Positions 1 through 6,997 are shown, numbered from the stretch's first letter. The stretch is 7,024 nt of DNA from Burkholderiales bacterium (GCA_011390055.1 JAABTC010000091.1:1-7024); one strand, 5' to 3'. A program made the numbers and translations. Notes: generated by a model from the letters alone, not told the origin.

Positions 1-1562
1 GCACCGAACAGCCGCAGCCAGGCCGGCTGATACTGCGGCAGTACCGTGGTTTCCGGTTCAATCAGTTGCGCCGCGCGGCGGCCGCTTTCAACCGCGGCCT
101 CGATACTCCAGACATCGGCCGCGGTTCGGGTGTGGGCGCCGGCGAGCAACAGATTCGCCACCGGGGTCGCCTGCGTCGGTTGCCACTGCAGGTTGCCGGT
201 GGCATTGACCCACTTCGGCTGGCGCGAGCGGATGCCGTCGGCTGAAAACGTCCATTCGTGCCAGACCTCGAAGCGCAGGATCTCGAACGAGTCCAGTGAC
301 CGACCGCCATTGGCCTCGCGGATCAAGCCATCGAGCGAACCGCAACGCAGCAGCTGCGCCTTCACCTCGGCGATGAATTGTTCTTCGCTGCAACGCTCCA
401 CCGGCAGTCCGAACAAGCGGCCGGGAATGCTGGCCACGCACGAGGTTCCGGTCCACAACGAGGCAACGTCCTCGCCCAGCGCCACACCCGGCGCCCAGAC
501 CTGTTCTTCCGCGAAAATGGTCAGGTCGAATTCGGAATCGGCCAGCACCAGCGCGCAACGCTCGCGTGGCCAGAGCAGGCGTTCGGCAAAGGCGATCCGG
601 AATGAAACCTGGACGTGCGGGCCTTGCTTGGTCAAGGGTTTGAACAGGCGCAGTTGCTCGAGCTGTTCCAATGCTGGCGTGCGGGCGAGGATCTCGGCCG
701 CGGCAAACGGATGGGTCGCCAGCACATGCACCTCGGCCTCGACTTTGGTGCCGGAGTCCAGGTGCGCGCCGGTGATGCGCTCGCCGTCAAAATCGAGGCG
801 CTGCAAGGTTTCCTGCCAGTGGAAGTGCACGCCGCTGGCCTGCAGATGTCGCAACCAGTGCTTGAACCAATATTCGCTGCTGGGGCCGCGCAGGAGCAGC
901 CACCCGGTGCCCGCACCTTGTTGCCACGCAGGGCCCTCGCTATCGGCGGCATGGTCGTGGGCGGGCCGACAGAACAATTGCTTGCGAAAGAAATGACCGG
1001 CGTGATGCAAGGACACCCGGGTCCAGTCCGAGCCGATCCACGGACCGAAGCAGGCCACCCAGGTCGACCACGCGGTTGCGCTCAACACGGGCCGCCACTG
1101 CGCGGCCGCATTCACGGCCGAATAGTGCTGCGTGCTGCGCCGGTTCGCGGTCCAGACCTTCAGCATCAACCAACTCCAGCGCAACCGGTCGAGCCGCGTC
1201 ATGCGGAACATCTTGCCTACCTGCACCGTCCTGCCACCGGTGTCGTTGAATGCGGCCTGGCCTTGATCGGGACCGACGCCGAAAGCAATCGGTCGCGACA
1301 GGGCGCGCTCGTAAACGCTGCCGGTCGCATCGAATGGAATCTGCCGCAGCAGGTCGAACAGGTTGTGGTACCACGGGCCCATGCCATGCCAGGAATATTC
1401 GGAAGGCATGTTGTGGTCGCCGGCGACCCGCGCGCTGCGAAAAAATCCACCGGCATCGGCATTGGTCTCGTACACCGACACCTGCCAGCCGCGCTTGGCG
1501 AACTCGTGCGCGGCACTCAGGCCGGCGATACCGGCGCCATAAATGGCAACCGTCTTGTCCAC
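1..1562 (-). CDS. FAD-dependent amine-oxidase/phytoene-desaturase-like oxidoreductase (C-terminus cut by window edge)
   Basis: This is an open frame of 520 codons with no stop, continuing past the left window edge. It starts at a GTG placed directly after the TAG of the upstream SOUL gene, with a GAGG about 11 bases before it. That start is favoured because the dinucleotide-binding motif follows at once: GAGIAG at residues 9-14 after a short beta strand, ending with the ribose-binding Glu32 in VSVYE. A substrate-side segment rich in Trp (8 Trp in residues 129-180) follows. Near the end, residues 470-498 form the FAD-closing motif (NLLLAGAHTRT, then SIEAAVESGRRAA) typical of the amine-oxidase/phytoene-desaturase superfamily, so only a short tail is probably missing. 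No signal peptide is seen, so it should be cytoplasmic or membrane-associated. The family dehydrogenates or oxidises amines, carotenoids or other lipids. The substrate here cannot be told from sequence, and no carotenoid or hopanoid genes are visible alongside it. The superfamily call is firm; the function is open. Confidence 0.85.
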   Translation of the reverse strand, partial: MDKTVAIYGAGIAGLSAAHEFAKRGWQVSVYETNADAGGFFRSARVAGDHNMPSEYSWHGMGPWYHNLFDLLRQIPFDATGSVYERALSRPIAFGVGPDQGQAAFNDTGGRTVQVGKMFRMTRLDRLRWSWLMLKVWTANRRSTQHYSAVNAAAQWRPVLSATAWSTWVACFGPWIGSDWTRVSLHHAGHFFRKQLFCRPAHDHAADSEGPAWQQGAGTGWLLLRGPSSEYWFKHWLRHLQASGVHFHWQETLQRLDFDGERITGAHLDSGTKVEAEVHVLATHPFAAAEILARTPALEQLEQLRLFKPLTKQGPHVQVSFRIAFAERLLWPRERCALVLADSEFDLTIFAEEQVWAPGVALGEDVASLWTGTSCVASIPGRLFGLPVERCSEEQFIAEVKAQLLRCGSLDGLIREANGGRSLDSFEILRFEVWHEWTFSADGIRSRQPKWVNATGNLQWQPTQATPVANLLLAGAHTRTAADVWSIEAAVESGRRAAQLIEPETTVLPQYQPAWLRLFG

Positions 1563-2186
1563 CTAGCGTTCGACCTCGACCATCACTTCATTCCGGCGCA
1601 TGAACCACAAGGTCCACGGCGGGTTGTACTGGGCCAGCGATACCGAACCGAGGGCGCGCAGCCGATGCGACGTTACCTGCGCCAACAATTCGTTCGACTT
1701 CGTCTCGACATCGCCGGGCTGCGCCAGGCCGGAAAAGCGCAGGACGGCGAAGCGGGCGGGTTCGATGTTGCGCAGTTGGACCCGGGCATCGTTGGGCACC
1801 GGTAGCGTTTGCAACGTATAGGCGCTAGGCATGGTGAAGCGCACGACCCAGGCGCCGGTGCTTGCTTGCGTCTGCGCGACCGGCGCCGTCATCGCGATCT
1901 TTTCGCTGGCCGCTTGCTGCGCTACGGGCGCGGTCATGGCGATGCTCTGCCGCCGCTTGTTGCCGCCGAAGATGTACCCGGCGAGCAAACGAAACCCCGC
2001 GTTCGCGGCTTCCTTCTGGTCGCCGGTGACAGTGACCTCGGCGACCACGACAGCCGGATAGTCTCGCAGTTCGAAGTTGCCCTCGCGCAGTACTTGTTTG
2101 AACGCCGGTTCTTCAACCGCCATTGCGGTGCCCGCCACTGTCGCGACGAGCATCGCCGTGGCCAGCAGCCATCGTTTTGTCGCCAT
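1563..2186 (-). CDS. SOUL-family heme-binding-like protein, exported
   Basis: A 207-residue protein with a Sec signal peptide: K4 R5, a hydrophobic core at residues 7-21, and probable cleavage after AMA at residue 23. The mature part matches the SOUL/HEBP family pattern. It has FELRDYPAVVVAEV near residues 38-51, the family signature IAMTAPV, here present twice (residues 82-90 and 97-105), and the C-terminal signature YNPPWTLWFMRRNEV at residues 187-201. SOUL proteins are compact domains reported to bind heme or other tetrapyrroles. Only one histidine is present (His174), so a histidine-ligated heme is not obvious. The ATG at 2186 has a GGGG run about 8 bases upstream. The gene leads a two-gene operon with the flavoprotein and its stop codon touches that gene's start. 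The exported SOUL protein and the apparently cytosolic flavoprotein would sit in different compartments, so a direct complex is not implied. Family call is firm; physiological role unknown. Confidence 0.93.
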   Translation of the reverse strand: MATKRWLLATAMLVATVAGTAMAVEEPAFKQVLREGNFELRDYPAVVVAEVTVTGDQKEAANAGFRLLAGYIFGGNKRRQSIAMTAPVAQQAASEKIAMTAPVAQTQASTGAWVVRFTMPSAYTLQTLPVPNDARVQLRNIEPARFAVLRFSGLAQPGDVETKSNELLAQVTSHRLRALGSVSLAQYNPPWTLWFMRRNEVMVEVER

Positions 2187-2257
2187 CGAAGTGCCCCGTG
2201 GTTGTCATCGTTCGATTTCGGAATGACCGATGCCAGCTTGGCAGGTGCGGCTGAACG

Positions 2258-2270
2258 CACGTGATACGTG
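2258..2270. promoter_or_regulatory. Short inverted repeat CACGT-GAT-ACGTG, possible operator
   Basis: A perfect 5-bp inverted repeat with a 3-base spacer lies about 70 bases upstream of the SOUL start codon and 220 bases upstream of the FecR-like start. The position in a divergent promoter region fits an operator, but arms this short are expected by chance in GC-rich DNA and no regulator gene is nearby. This is a weak call. Confidence 0.2.
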
Positions 2271-2477
2271 GGCGGGCATAGGTCGGCAGGTCGCTACATG
2301 GGTCGCAAGCGCCGATTGAAAGCGTAACTGCAAAGCTCAGCGCGGCATCGCCGCTACATACGCCGCCAGCTCCGCACCGCTCGCGGCGATAAATGCAAGT
2401 TGAACGATGGTTCGGGCACTTCGGCCGATTCAGCCTGCATGGTCCCGCGGCGGTGGTACTTTGCGCGCAACCCCACG

Positions 2478-2482
2478 CGGAG
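2478..2482 (+). promoter_or_regulatory. Ribosome binding site that fixes the FecR-like gene start
   Basis: The CGGAG at 2478-2482 lies 8 bases before the ATG at 2491. It supports that ATG over the longer in-frame start at 2407, which would add 28 Arg/Pro/Gly-rich residues ahead of the signal peptide and bury it. Confidence 0.7.
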
Positions 2483-2490
2483 TTGCCGCC

Positions 2491-4854
2491 ATGTCGCGCC
2501 CGTCCAAGTTAATCCTCGCGCTCGTCGCGCTCGCGGGCCTGTGCCTTAGCTCCGGCGCTTCCGCGCAGCGCAACTCCGACCCGTCCGGTCGCGTGGCCCG
2601 CATCAGCGACATGCGAGGCTCCTTGAGCTACTCACCGTCGGGTGATGGCGACTGGTACGACGCCCACCGCAATCGCCCGATCCTGCGCGGCGACGCCTTG
2701 TGGTCGGACCGCGGCGCGCGCGCCGAGGTGCAGGCCGGCAGCGTGTGGCTGCGCATGGATGGTGAAACCAGCGTGGAGTTCCTCGAGCTCAACGATCGGA
2801 TGCTGCAGGTCGAAGTCGCGGAAGGCACGATCAACGTGCGCGTCCGCCGCATGTTCCCCGGCCAGCGCGTGGAGATCGACACGCCCAACCTGGCGCTGGT
2901 CATCGACCGGCCCGGCAACTTCCGCATCGACGTCGATGGCGACGGCAACACCACCACGATCGAGACGCGCGAAGGCATCGCCATGGTCTACGGCACGGGC
3001 GGCCGCTTTCCGGTGCGCCGGGGCGACGTGATCGTGTTCTACGGCCAGGACATCCGCGACTACGAGATGTACGCCTTCCCGTCGCAGGACAACTTCGACC
3101 GCTACGTGCGCCTGCGCGACCAGCGCATCGACCGCTCGGTGGCTTTGCGCTACCTCGGCGACGACCTGGTCGGTTTCGCCGACCTCGACGACAACGGCCG
3201 CTGGTCGCGTTATCCCGGCTACGGCAACGTCTGGTTTCCGACCAACGTGTACGCCGGCTGGGCGCCGTACCAGGATGGCGAGTGGATCTGGCAGGAGCCG
3301 TGGGGCTGGACTTGGGTCGACGACGAGGCCTGGGCCTTTGCACCCTCGCACTACGGCCGCTGGGCGTGGATCGACGGACGCTGGGGCTGGCTGCCCGGTT
3401 CGCGCAACACGCGCTCGATCTACGCGCCGGCGCTGGTTGCCTTCATCGAAGACGTCGGCGGTTCGATCGGCTGGTTCCCGCTCGGCCCGGGCGACATCTA
3501 TTACCCGACCTACTCGGTGAGCTCGCGCTATTTCAGCTCGGTGAACTCGGCCAACACGCCGCTCGCCGCCGCCAACCTGCAACGCGCCTACACGAGCTAC
3601 GGTCGCGCCAATTCCGTGCCGCTGCCGCAAATGCAAGGCCCGGCGACAGCCCAGGCGCAGGTGCAGGCGGCCGCGCCGATGCAAGGCGGCTATCGCAATC
3701 GAATGGCGCCCGGCGCGGTGACCGTGGTGCCCAAGGACGTGTTCACTAACTCGCGCCCGGTGCGCGAAGCAGCGCAGCGCGGCCGTGAGCGCGAATTCAT
3801 AGGCCGCGGCGAACTGCGGCGCAGCCTGGCCGCGCGCCCGGAGGCGGCGGCGATCGGCGCCGACGCGCCGCGCGCCCGCGTGCGTCCGCCGCGCGACGTC
3901 GAGGACCAGCAGGTGTTCGCGCGCAATGCCCCGCCGGCGCAGCAGGCCACGCCGGCACCCTCGGTCGCGGCCGAGGCGGCGGCGCCCGCCGTGCGCGAGC
4001 GCCCGCGTCGGATGCGCATGCTGGGAGAACAGACCGTGGGCGCCGATGTACGGGCAACGACCGCACCGCAGCCCGCCGAAGCGGCGGCGCCCGCTGCGGC
4101 CCCGGCCGCTGGCGCTGCGCCGGCGGCCGCTGCGCCCGCCGGCCAGTTGCGGCCGCTCGATCGCGAAGCGCTGCCGCGTTCGCGTCGCGAGCGTCGCTTC
4201 GAAGAGCCACGCGGGCAGCCGACGCCGGTGTCGGTGCCTGCGCCTGCCGAGACACCCGCACCGGCGGCCGTCGAGCCTGCGCGACAGGACGAGGCGCGCC
4301 AGGAAGAAGCGCGACAGGCCGAACAGGCCCGGGCCGCCGCGGAGACGGCGCGCGAGGAACGCCGCCAGGCGATGGAAGCACAACGCAAGGCCGCCGCCGA
4401 ACAGGAGCAGGCCGCGCGCGCCGAGGCGGAGGCGCAACGGCAGCGCGAGCAAGCGCGCGCCCAAGCGGACGCGCAGCAGCAGCGCGAGGCCGCGCAGGCC
4501 GAGGCCAAGGCCGACGAGGAGCGCGGGCAGGCGCGACGCGCCGAGCAGGAGGCGCAGCGCCAGCAGCGTGAAGCCGAGCGCGCCCAGCGCGAGGCGCAGA
4601 AGCAGCAGGCTGAAGCGACCCAAGCCGCCGACGCGACGCCGACCACGGCCGCGCCGAAGGCCGATGCAGCGGCGACCGACGACGCCAGCGCGGACGCCGC
4701 CGAGACCGGGCGGCCCAACGCGCGCCGGTGCTACAGCGCCGAGCGAATCGAGGAAATGCGCAAGGGCGGCGTGCCGGAACAGCGAATCGCGAAACTGACG
4801 CTGTGCCCGCCGGAGCCGGCGCCGACGGCAGAGCCGTCACCGACGCAGCAATAG
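2491..4854 (+). CDS. Exported FecR-domain protein with Trp-rich DUF6600-like segment and coiled-coil tail
   Basis: A 787-residue protein counted from the ATG at 2491. A Sec signal peptide (RPSK, hydrophobic core, cleavage after ASA at residue 25) sends it across the inner membrane. Residues about 33-182 form a FecR-type beta domain, with motifs such as RGDALWSDRGARAEV, SVEFLELND and RRGDVIVFYG. Residues about 222-302 are the Trp-rich DUF6600-type segment, with 12 Trp in residues 248-300 and WGWTWVDD, YGRWAWIDGRWGW as landmarks. A conserved-looking GWFPLGPGD follows near residue 328. Residues about 350-595 are Ala/Pro/Arg-rich and probably disordered. Residues about 599-712 are a charged Gln/Glu/Ala/Arg coiled coil reminiscent in composition of TolA. 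The C-terminus has a short helix flanked by Cys747 and Cys772. Classical FecR proteins are anti-sigma regulators beside a FecI sigma gene and a TonB receptor. Neither is seen here and there is no internal membrane anchor, so a periplasmic structural or binding role is more likely. Function unknown. Confidence 0.9.
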   Translation: MSRPSKLILALVALAGLCLSSGASAQRNSDPSGRVARISDMRGSLSYSPSGDGDWYDAHRNRPILRGDALWSDRGARAEVQAGSVWLRMDGETSVEFLELNDRMLQVEVAEGTINVRVRRMFPGQRVEIDTPNLALVIDRPGNFRIDVDGDGNTTTIETREGIAMVYGTGGRFPVRRGDVIVFYGQDIRDYEMYAFPSQDNFDRYVRLRDQRIDRSVALRYLGDDLVGFADLDDNGRWSRYPGYGNVWFPTNVYAGWAPYQDGEWIWQEPWGWTWVDDEAWAFAPSHYGRWAWIDGRWGWLPGSRNTRSIYAPALVAFIEDVGGSIGWFPLGPGDIYYPTYSVSSRYFSSVNSANTPLAAANLQRAYTSYGRANSVPLPQMQGPATAQAQVQAAAPMQGGYRNRMAPGAVTVVPKDVFTNSRPVREAAQRGREREFIGRGELRRSLAARPEAAAIGADAPRARVRPPRDVEDQQVFARNAPPAQQATPAPSVAAEAAAPAVRERPRRMRMLGEQTVGADVRATTAPQPAEAAAPAAAPAAGAAPAAAAPAGQLRPLDREALPRSRRERRFEEPRGQPTPVSVPAPAETPAPAAVEPARQDEARQEEARQAEQARAAAETAREERRQAMEAQRKAAAEQEQAARAEAEAQRQREQARAQADAQQQREAAQAEAKADEERGQARRAEQEAQRQQREAERAQREAQKQQAEATQAADATPTTAAPKADAAATDDASADAAETGRPNARRCYSAERIEEMRKGGVPEQRIAKLTLCPPEPAPTAEPSPTQQ

Positions 4855-4874
4855 CTCGTCGCATTTGAAGCACA

Positions 4875-4894
4875 CGCCCCGGCGAGCCGGGGCG
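4875..4894 (+). terminator. Perfect 8-bp GC hairpin after the FecR-like gene, likely terminator
   Basis: CGCCCCGG and CCGGGGCG pair exactly around a CGAG loop, 21 bases after the TAG at 4852-4854. The downstream bases (ATCTGTTCG) lack a U-tract, so intrinsic termination may be weak, or the hairpin may act as an mRNA 3'-end stabiliser. It separates the FecR-like gene from the TIR gene and argues that they are not one simple operon. Confidence 0.6.
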
Positions 4895-5024
4895 ATCTGT
4901 TCGAAAATACGTCGGCGCCAAGAACTCGACGATTACCTGCACGACTAAGGAAGGGCGAGCGGACGCGAAGGTCGGAGCCGGCGTGGGTTATGCTGAAGTC
5001 CACGATCACGCTACGGTGACCAGC

Positions 5025-6986
5025 ATGTCCAGCGGGGAGGACGAGTCGGGCGTACAACGTCGCTTGCGCGTTTTCCTCAGCTATTCCCGCGCCGATCGCG
5101 AAAGCGCGCGGGTGGTGGCAGATGCGCTGGAACAGTCGGGGCTCGAGGTCTGGTGGGACGCACAGATCGAAGGCGGCGCCGCGTTTGCCAAGGCGATCGA
5201 GACGGCGCTGCATGCGAGCGACGCGGTCGTGGTCCTGTGGTCGTCGCACTCGCTGGAATCGGACTGGGTGCGGGACGAAGCAGCCCAGGGGCGCGACCAG
5301 AAAAAGCTCGTGCCGGTGTCGCTCGACGGAAGCGATCCGCCCTTGGGGTTCCGCCAGTACCAGTCAATACCCGTGCAGATCAGCCGTGGTCGGCTCGCCG
5401 ACGACTCGCTGCAGGCGGTGCTGCGTGCGGTGATGCCGCTCGCGGGTCGCGACCCTGTGCCCGTCGCAAAGCCTGCGCCCGCAGGCACGGACGCCGGCCG
5501 CCGACGGCTGCTGCTGGCCGGAGCCGGGGCCGTCGTGGTGGTGGCGGGGGCCGGGGCGATTGGTTGGCGGCGGGGATGGTTCGGCCCGGCCGCGCCGACC
5601 GGCGGGGATCGCAGCGTCGCGGTGATGCCCTTCGAAAACCTGAGCGGCGATCCGCGCAAGTCCTATTTTTCGGAAGGCCTCTCGGAAGAGCTGCGCGCCA
5701 CGCTCGCGCGCAACCAGCGCCTGAAGGTGATGGCGAAGACCTCGTCGAGCTTGTTCCGCAAGAGCGACGAAGGCCCGGTGCAGATCGCCGCACAGCTGGG
5801 CGTCGCCTTCCTGCTGCATGGCAGCGTGCGCTGGGCGGGCAACGACGTCCGGGTGGCGGTCAACCTGGTGGACGGCGGCAGCGGCTTCACGCGTTGGGGG
5901 CACACCTTCGAGCGACCGATCGACGATGTTTTCGCGGTGCAGGAGGAAATCGCCAACACGGTCGCGGCGGCCATGGCCGCGGAGGTCGCCTCCCCGGCGA
6001 CACCCGAGGCCCAGCGCGCGGCGTCTGGTGGAACGGTGGACGTCGTCGCGTTCGACACCTACCTTCGCGGCCGCGCCGTGTACGAGAACGGTGACGACGA
6101 GGCGTCCGAGCGCCGCGCGCTGAATCTGTTCGACGAGGCGATCGCACGCGACCCCGGGTACGCCGCAGCGTACGCAGCGCGCGCCGCCACGCTGACGACC
6201 TTGGCCAACCACTACGCCGACGTCGACAAGCACGGCGCCATGTACGACCAGGCCATCGCCGCGGCGCGACGCGCGGTGGCCCTGGCTCCTGCCTATGCCG
6301 GGGGACATTCGATGCTCGGCTTCGTGCTCTTCCAGGGCCGCCTGGATGCGCACGCGGCGCGCGTGCCTTTCGAGCAATCCAACCGGCTGGGCCAAGGCGA
6401 TGCCAGCGTGCAGGCGCGCTGGGCGCAGTACTGCGCGCGGATCGGACGGGCACGCGAGGCGTCCGAGGCGATCGAACGCGCGGTGTCGCGGGATCGCCTC
6501 AACGCGCTGATCCATCGTGCCGCCGGGACCATCGCCTACGCCGCGCGACGCTTCGAAGACTCACTGCCACCGCTGCGCAAGGCCCTGCAAATGAACCCGC
6601 AAATGTCGCGCGCGCATGCCCACATCGGCGACGCGCTGGTGAACCTGGGCAAGCTCGACGATGCCCGCGCCGCCTACGCGCAGGAGCCGGGCGCCGACTT
6701 TCGGCTGGCCGGGTTGGCGATCGCAGAACACCGCGCAGGTAATGCCGCGGCGGCGACTGCCGCAATGCAACGACTCGTCACCGAGCGCGGCGACGCCGTG
6801 CTCTACCAACAGGGGCAAGTGCTTGCGCAGTGGGGCGAGCGCGAGACCGCCATTGCGCGGCTCCAGGCCGCACGCAAGGCCGGCGATTCGGGGCTGATCT
6901 ATGCCCGCAACGACCCGTTCCTAGATCCCTTGCGCCAGGACGCCCGGATGAACGCCTTGCTAAACTCGCTCGGCTTCGACGTCTGA
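5025..6986 (+). CDS. TIR domain - transmembrane helix - TolB-like domain - TPR repeat receptor
   Basis: A 653-residue protein counted from the ATG at 5025 (GGTGA 5 bases upstream). An in-frame GTG at 4983 with GGAG 5 bases upstream would add 14 residues. Residues about 14-121 are a TIR domain. It has the opening strand VFLSYSRAD (16-24), WWD at 43-45, and a DWVRDE motif in which Glu85 sits where TIR NADases carry their catalytic glutamate. Residues about 162-181 form one membrane helix preceded by RRR, predicting the TIR in the cytoplasm and the rest outside. Residues about 196-317 are a TolB-like/FlgO-like domain (SVAVMPFENLSGDP, YFSEGLSEEL, LLHGSVRW, DDVFAVQEEI), as found in CadC-like regulators and some adenylate cyclases. 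Residues about 340-640 are TPR-type helical repeats (for example ALNLFDEAIARDPGYAAAYA), about five or six. TIR domains either cleave NAD+ or mediate assembly. Here the TIR replaces the usual N-terminal winged helix. Substrate, trigger and downstream partner are unknown. It stands alone, between hairpins. Confidence 0.92.
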   Translation: MSSGEDESGVQRRLRVFLSYSRADRESARVVADALEQSGLEVWWDAQIEGGAAFAKAIETALHASDAVVVLWSSHSLESDWVRDEAAQGRDQKKLVPVSLDGSDPPLGFRQYQSIPVQISRGRLADDSLQAVLRAVMPLAGRDPVPVAKPAPAGTDAGRRRLLLAGAGAVVVVAGAGAIGWRRGWFGPAAPTGGDRSVAVMPFENLSGDPRKSYFSEGLSEELRATLARNQRLKVMAKTSSSLFRKSDEGPVQIAAQLGVAFLLHGSVRWAGNDVRVAVNLVDGGSGFTRWGHTFERPIDDVFAVQEEIANTVAAAMAAEVASPATPEAQRAASGGTVDVVAFDTYLRGRAVYENGDDEASERRALNLFDEAIARDPGYAAAYAARAATLTTLANHYADVDKHGAMYDQAIAAARRAVALAPAYAGGHSMLGFVLFQGRLDAHAARVPFEQSNRLGQGDASVQARWAQYCARIGRAREASEAIERAVSRDRLNALIHRAAGTIAYAARRFEDSLPPLRKALQMNPQMSRAHAHIGDALVNLGKLDDARAAYAQEPGADFRLAGLAIAEHRAGNAAAATAAMQRLVTERGDAVLYQQGQVLAQWGERETAIARLQAARKAGDSGLIYARNDPFLDPLRQDARMNALLNSLGFDV

Positions 6987-6997
6987 GCAAGAGGCGG

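Larger units (their letters stand above)
2187..2490. other. Divergent intergenic region between the SOUL operon and the FecR-like gene
   Basis: These 304 bases separate genes that point away from each other, so both promoters should lie here. No clear -35/-10 pair was found in either direction. AT-richer patches that could be part of promoters are TTGAAA at 2316-2321, GATAAAT at 2388-2394 and TTGAAC at 2400-2405, but none has a convincing partner at 16-18 bases. Small symmetries present are CACGT-GAT-ACGTG (2258-2270), GCGGC-ATC-GCCGC (2342-2354), and GAAC-N4-GTTC (2402-2413). The octamer CGCTACAT occurs twice in direct orientation (2292-2299 and 2352-2359), 60 bases apart. No coding frame here looks real. 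Confidence 0.6.

Noticed and set aside
615..1805. 396-codon open frame on the plus strand across the flavoprotein and SOUL genes
   Set aside because: It overlaps two genes on the other strand that have clear family motifs, and its own product matches nothing recognisable. It is an antisense shadow.
2407..2490. Longer start for the FecR-like gene at the ATG at 2407
   Set aside because: It would place 28 Arg/Pro/Gly-rich residues before the signal peptide. The ATG at 2491 has a well-spaced CGGAG.
2539..2556. Possible lipoprotein lipobox around the cysteine in the FecR-like signal peptide
   Set aside because: The residue before the cysteine is Leu (AGLC), which does not fit the lipobox. A normal ASA signal-peptidase I site follows.
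2632..4623. 663-codon open frame on the minus strand inside the FecR-like gene
   Set aside because: Its translation is Arg/Leu/Ala-rich low complexity with no recognisable domain. It is the antisense reading of a GC-rich gene whose sense frame has a signal peptide and known domains.
2491..4854. FecR-like gene as part of a FecI/FecR/TonB-receptor iron-signalling system
   Set aside because: No sigma factor or TonB-dependent receptor gene is in the window, and the protein lacks an internal membrane anchor with a cytoplasmic anti-sigma end.
4989..4994. TATGCT as a -10 promoter element for the TIR gene
   Set aside because: The hexamer fits, but no -35-like sequence lies 16-18 bases upstream and there is no TG extension, so it is not supported as a promoter.
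4983..5024. GTG at 4983 as start of the TIR gene
   Set aside because: Not excluded, since it has a GGAG 5 bases upstream. The ATG at 5025 is preferred because it is an ATG with its own GGTGA and the extra 14 residues add nothing recognisable to the TIR domain.
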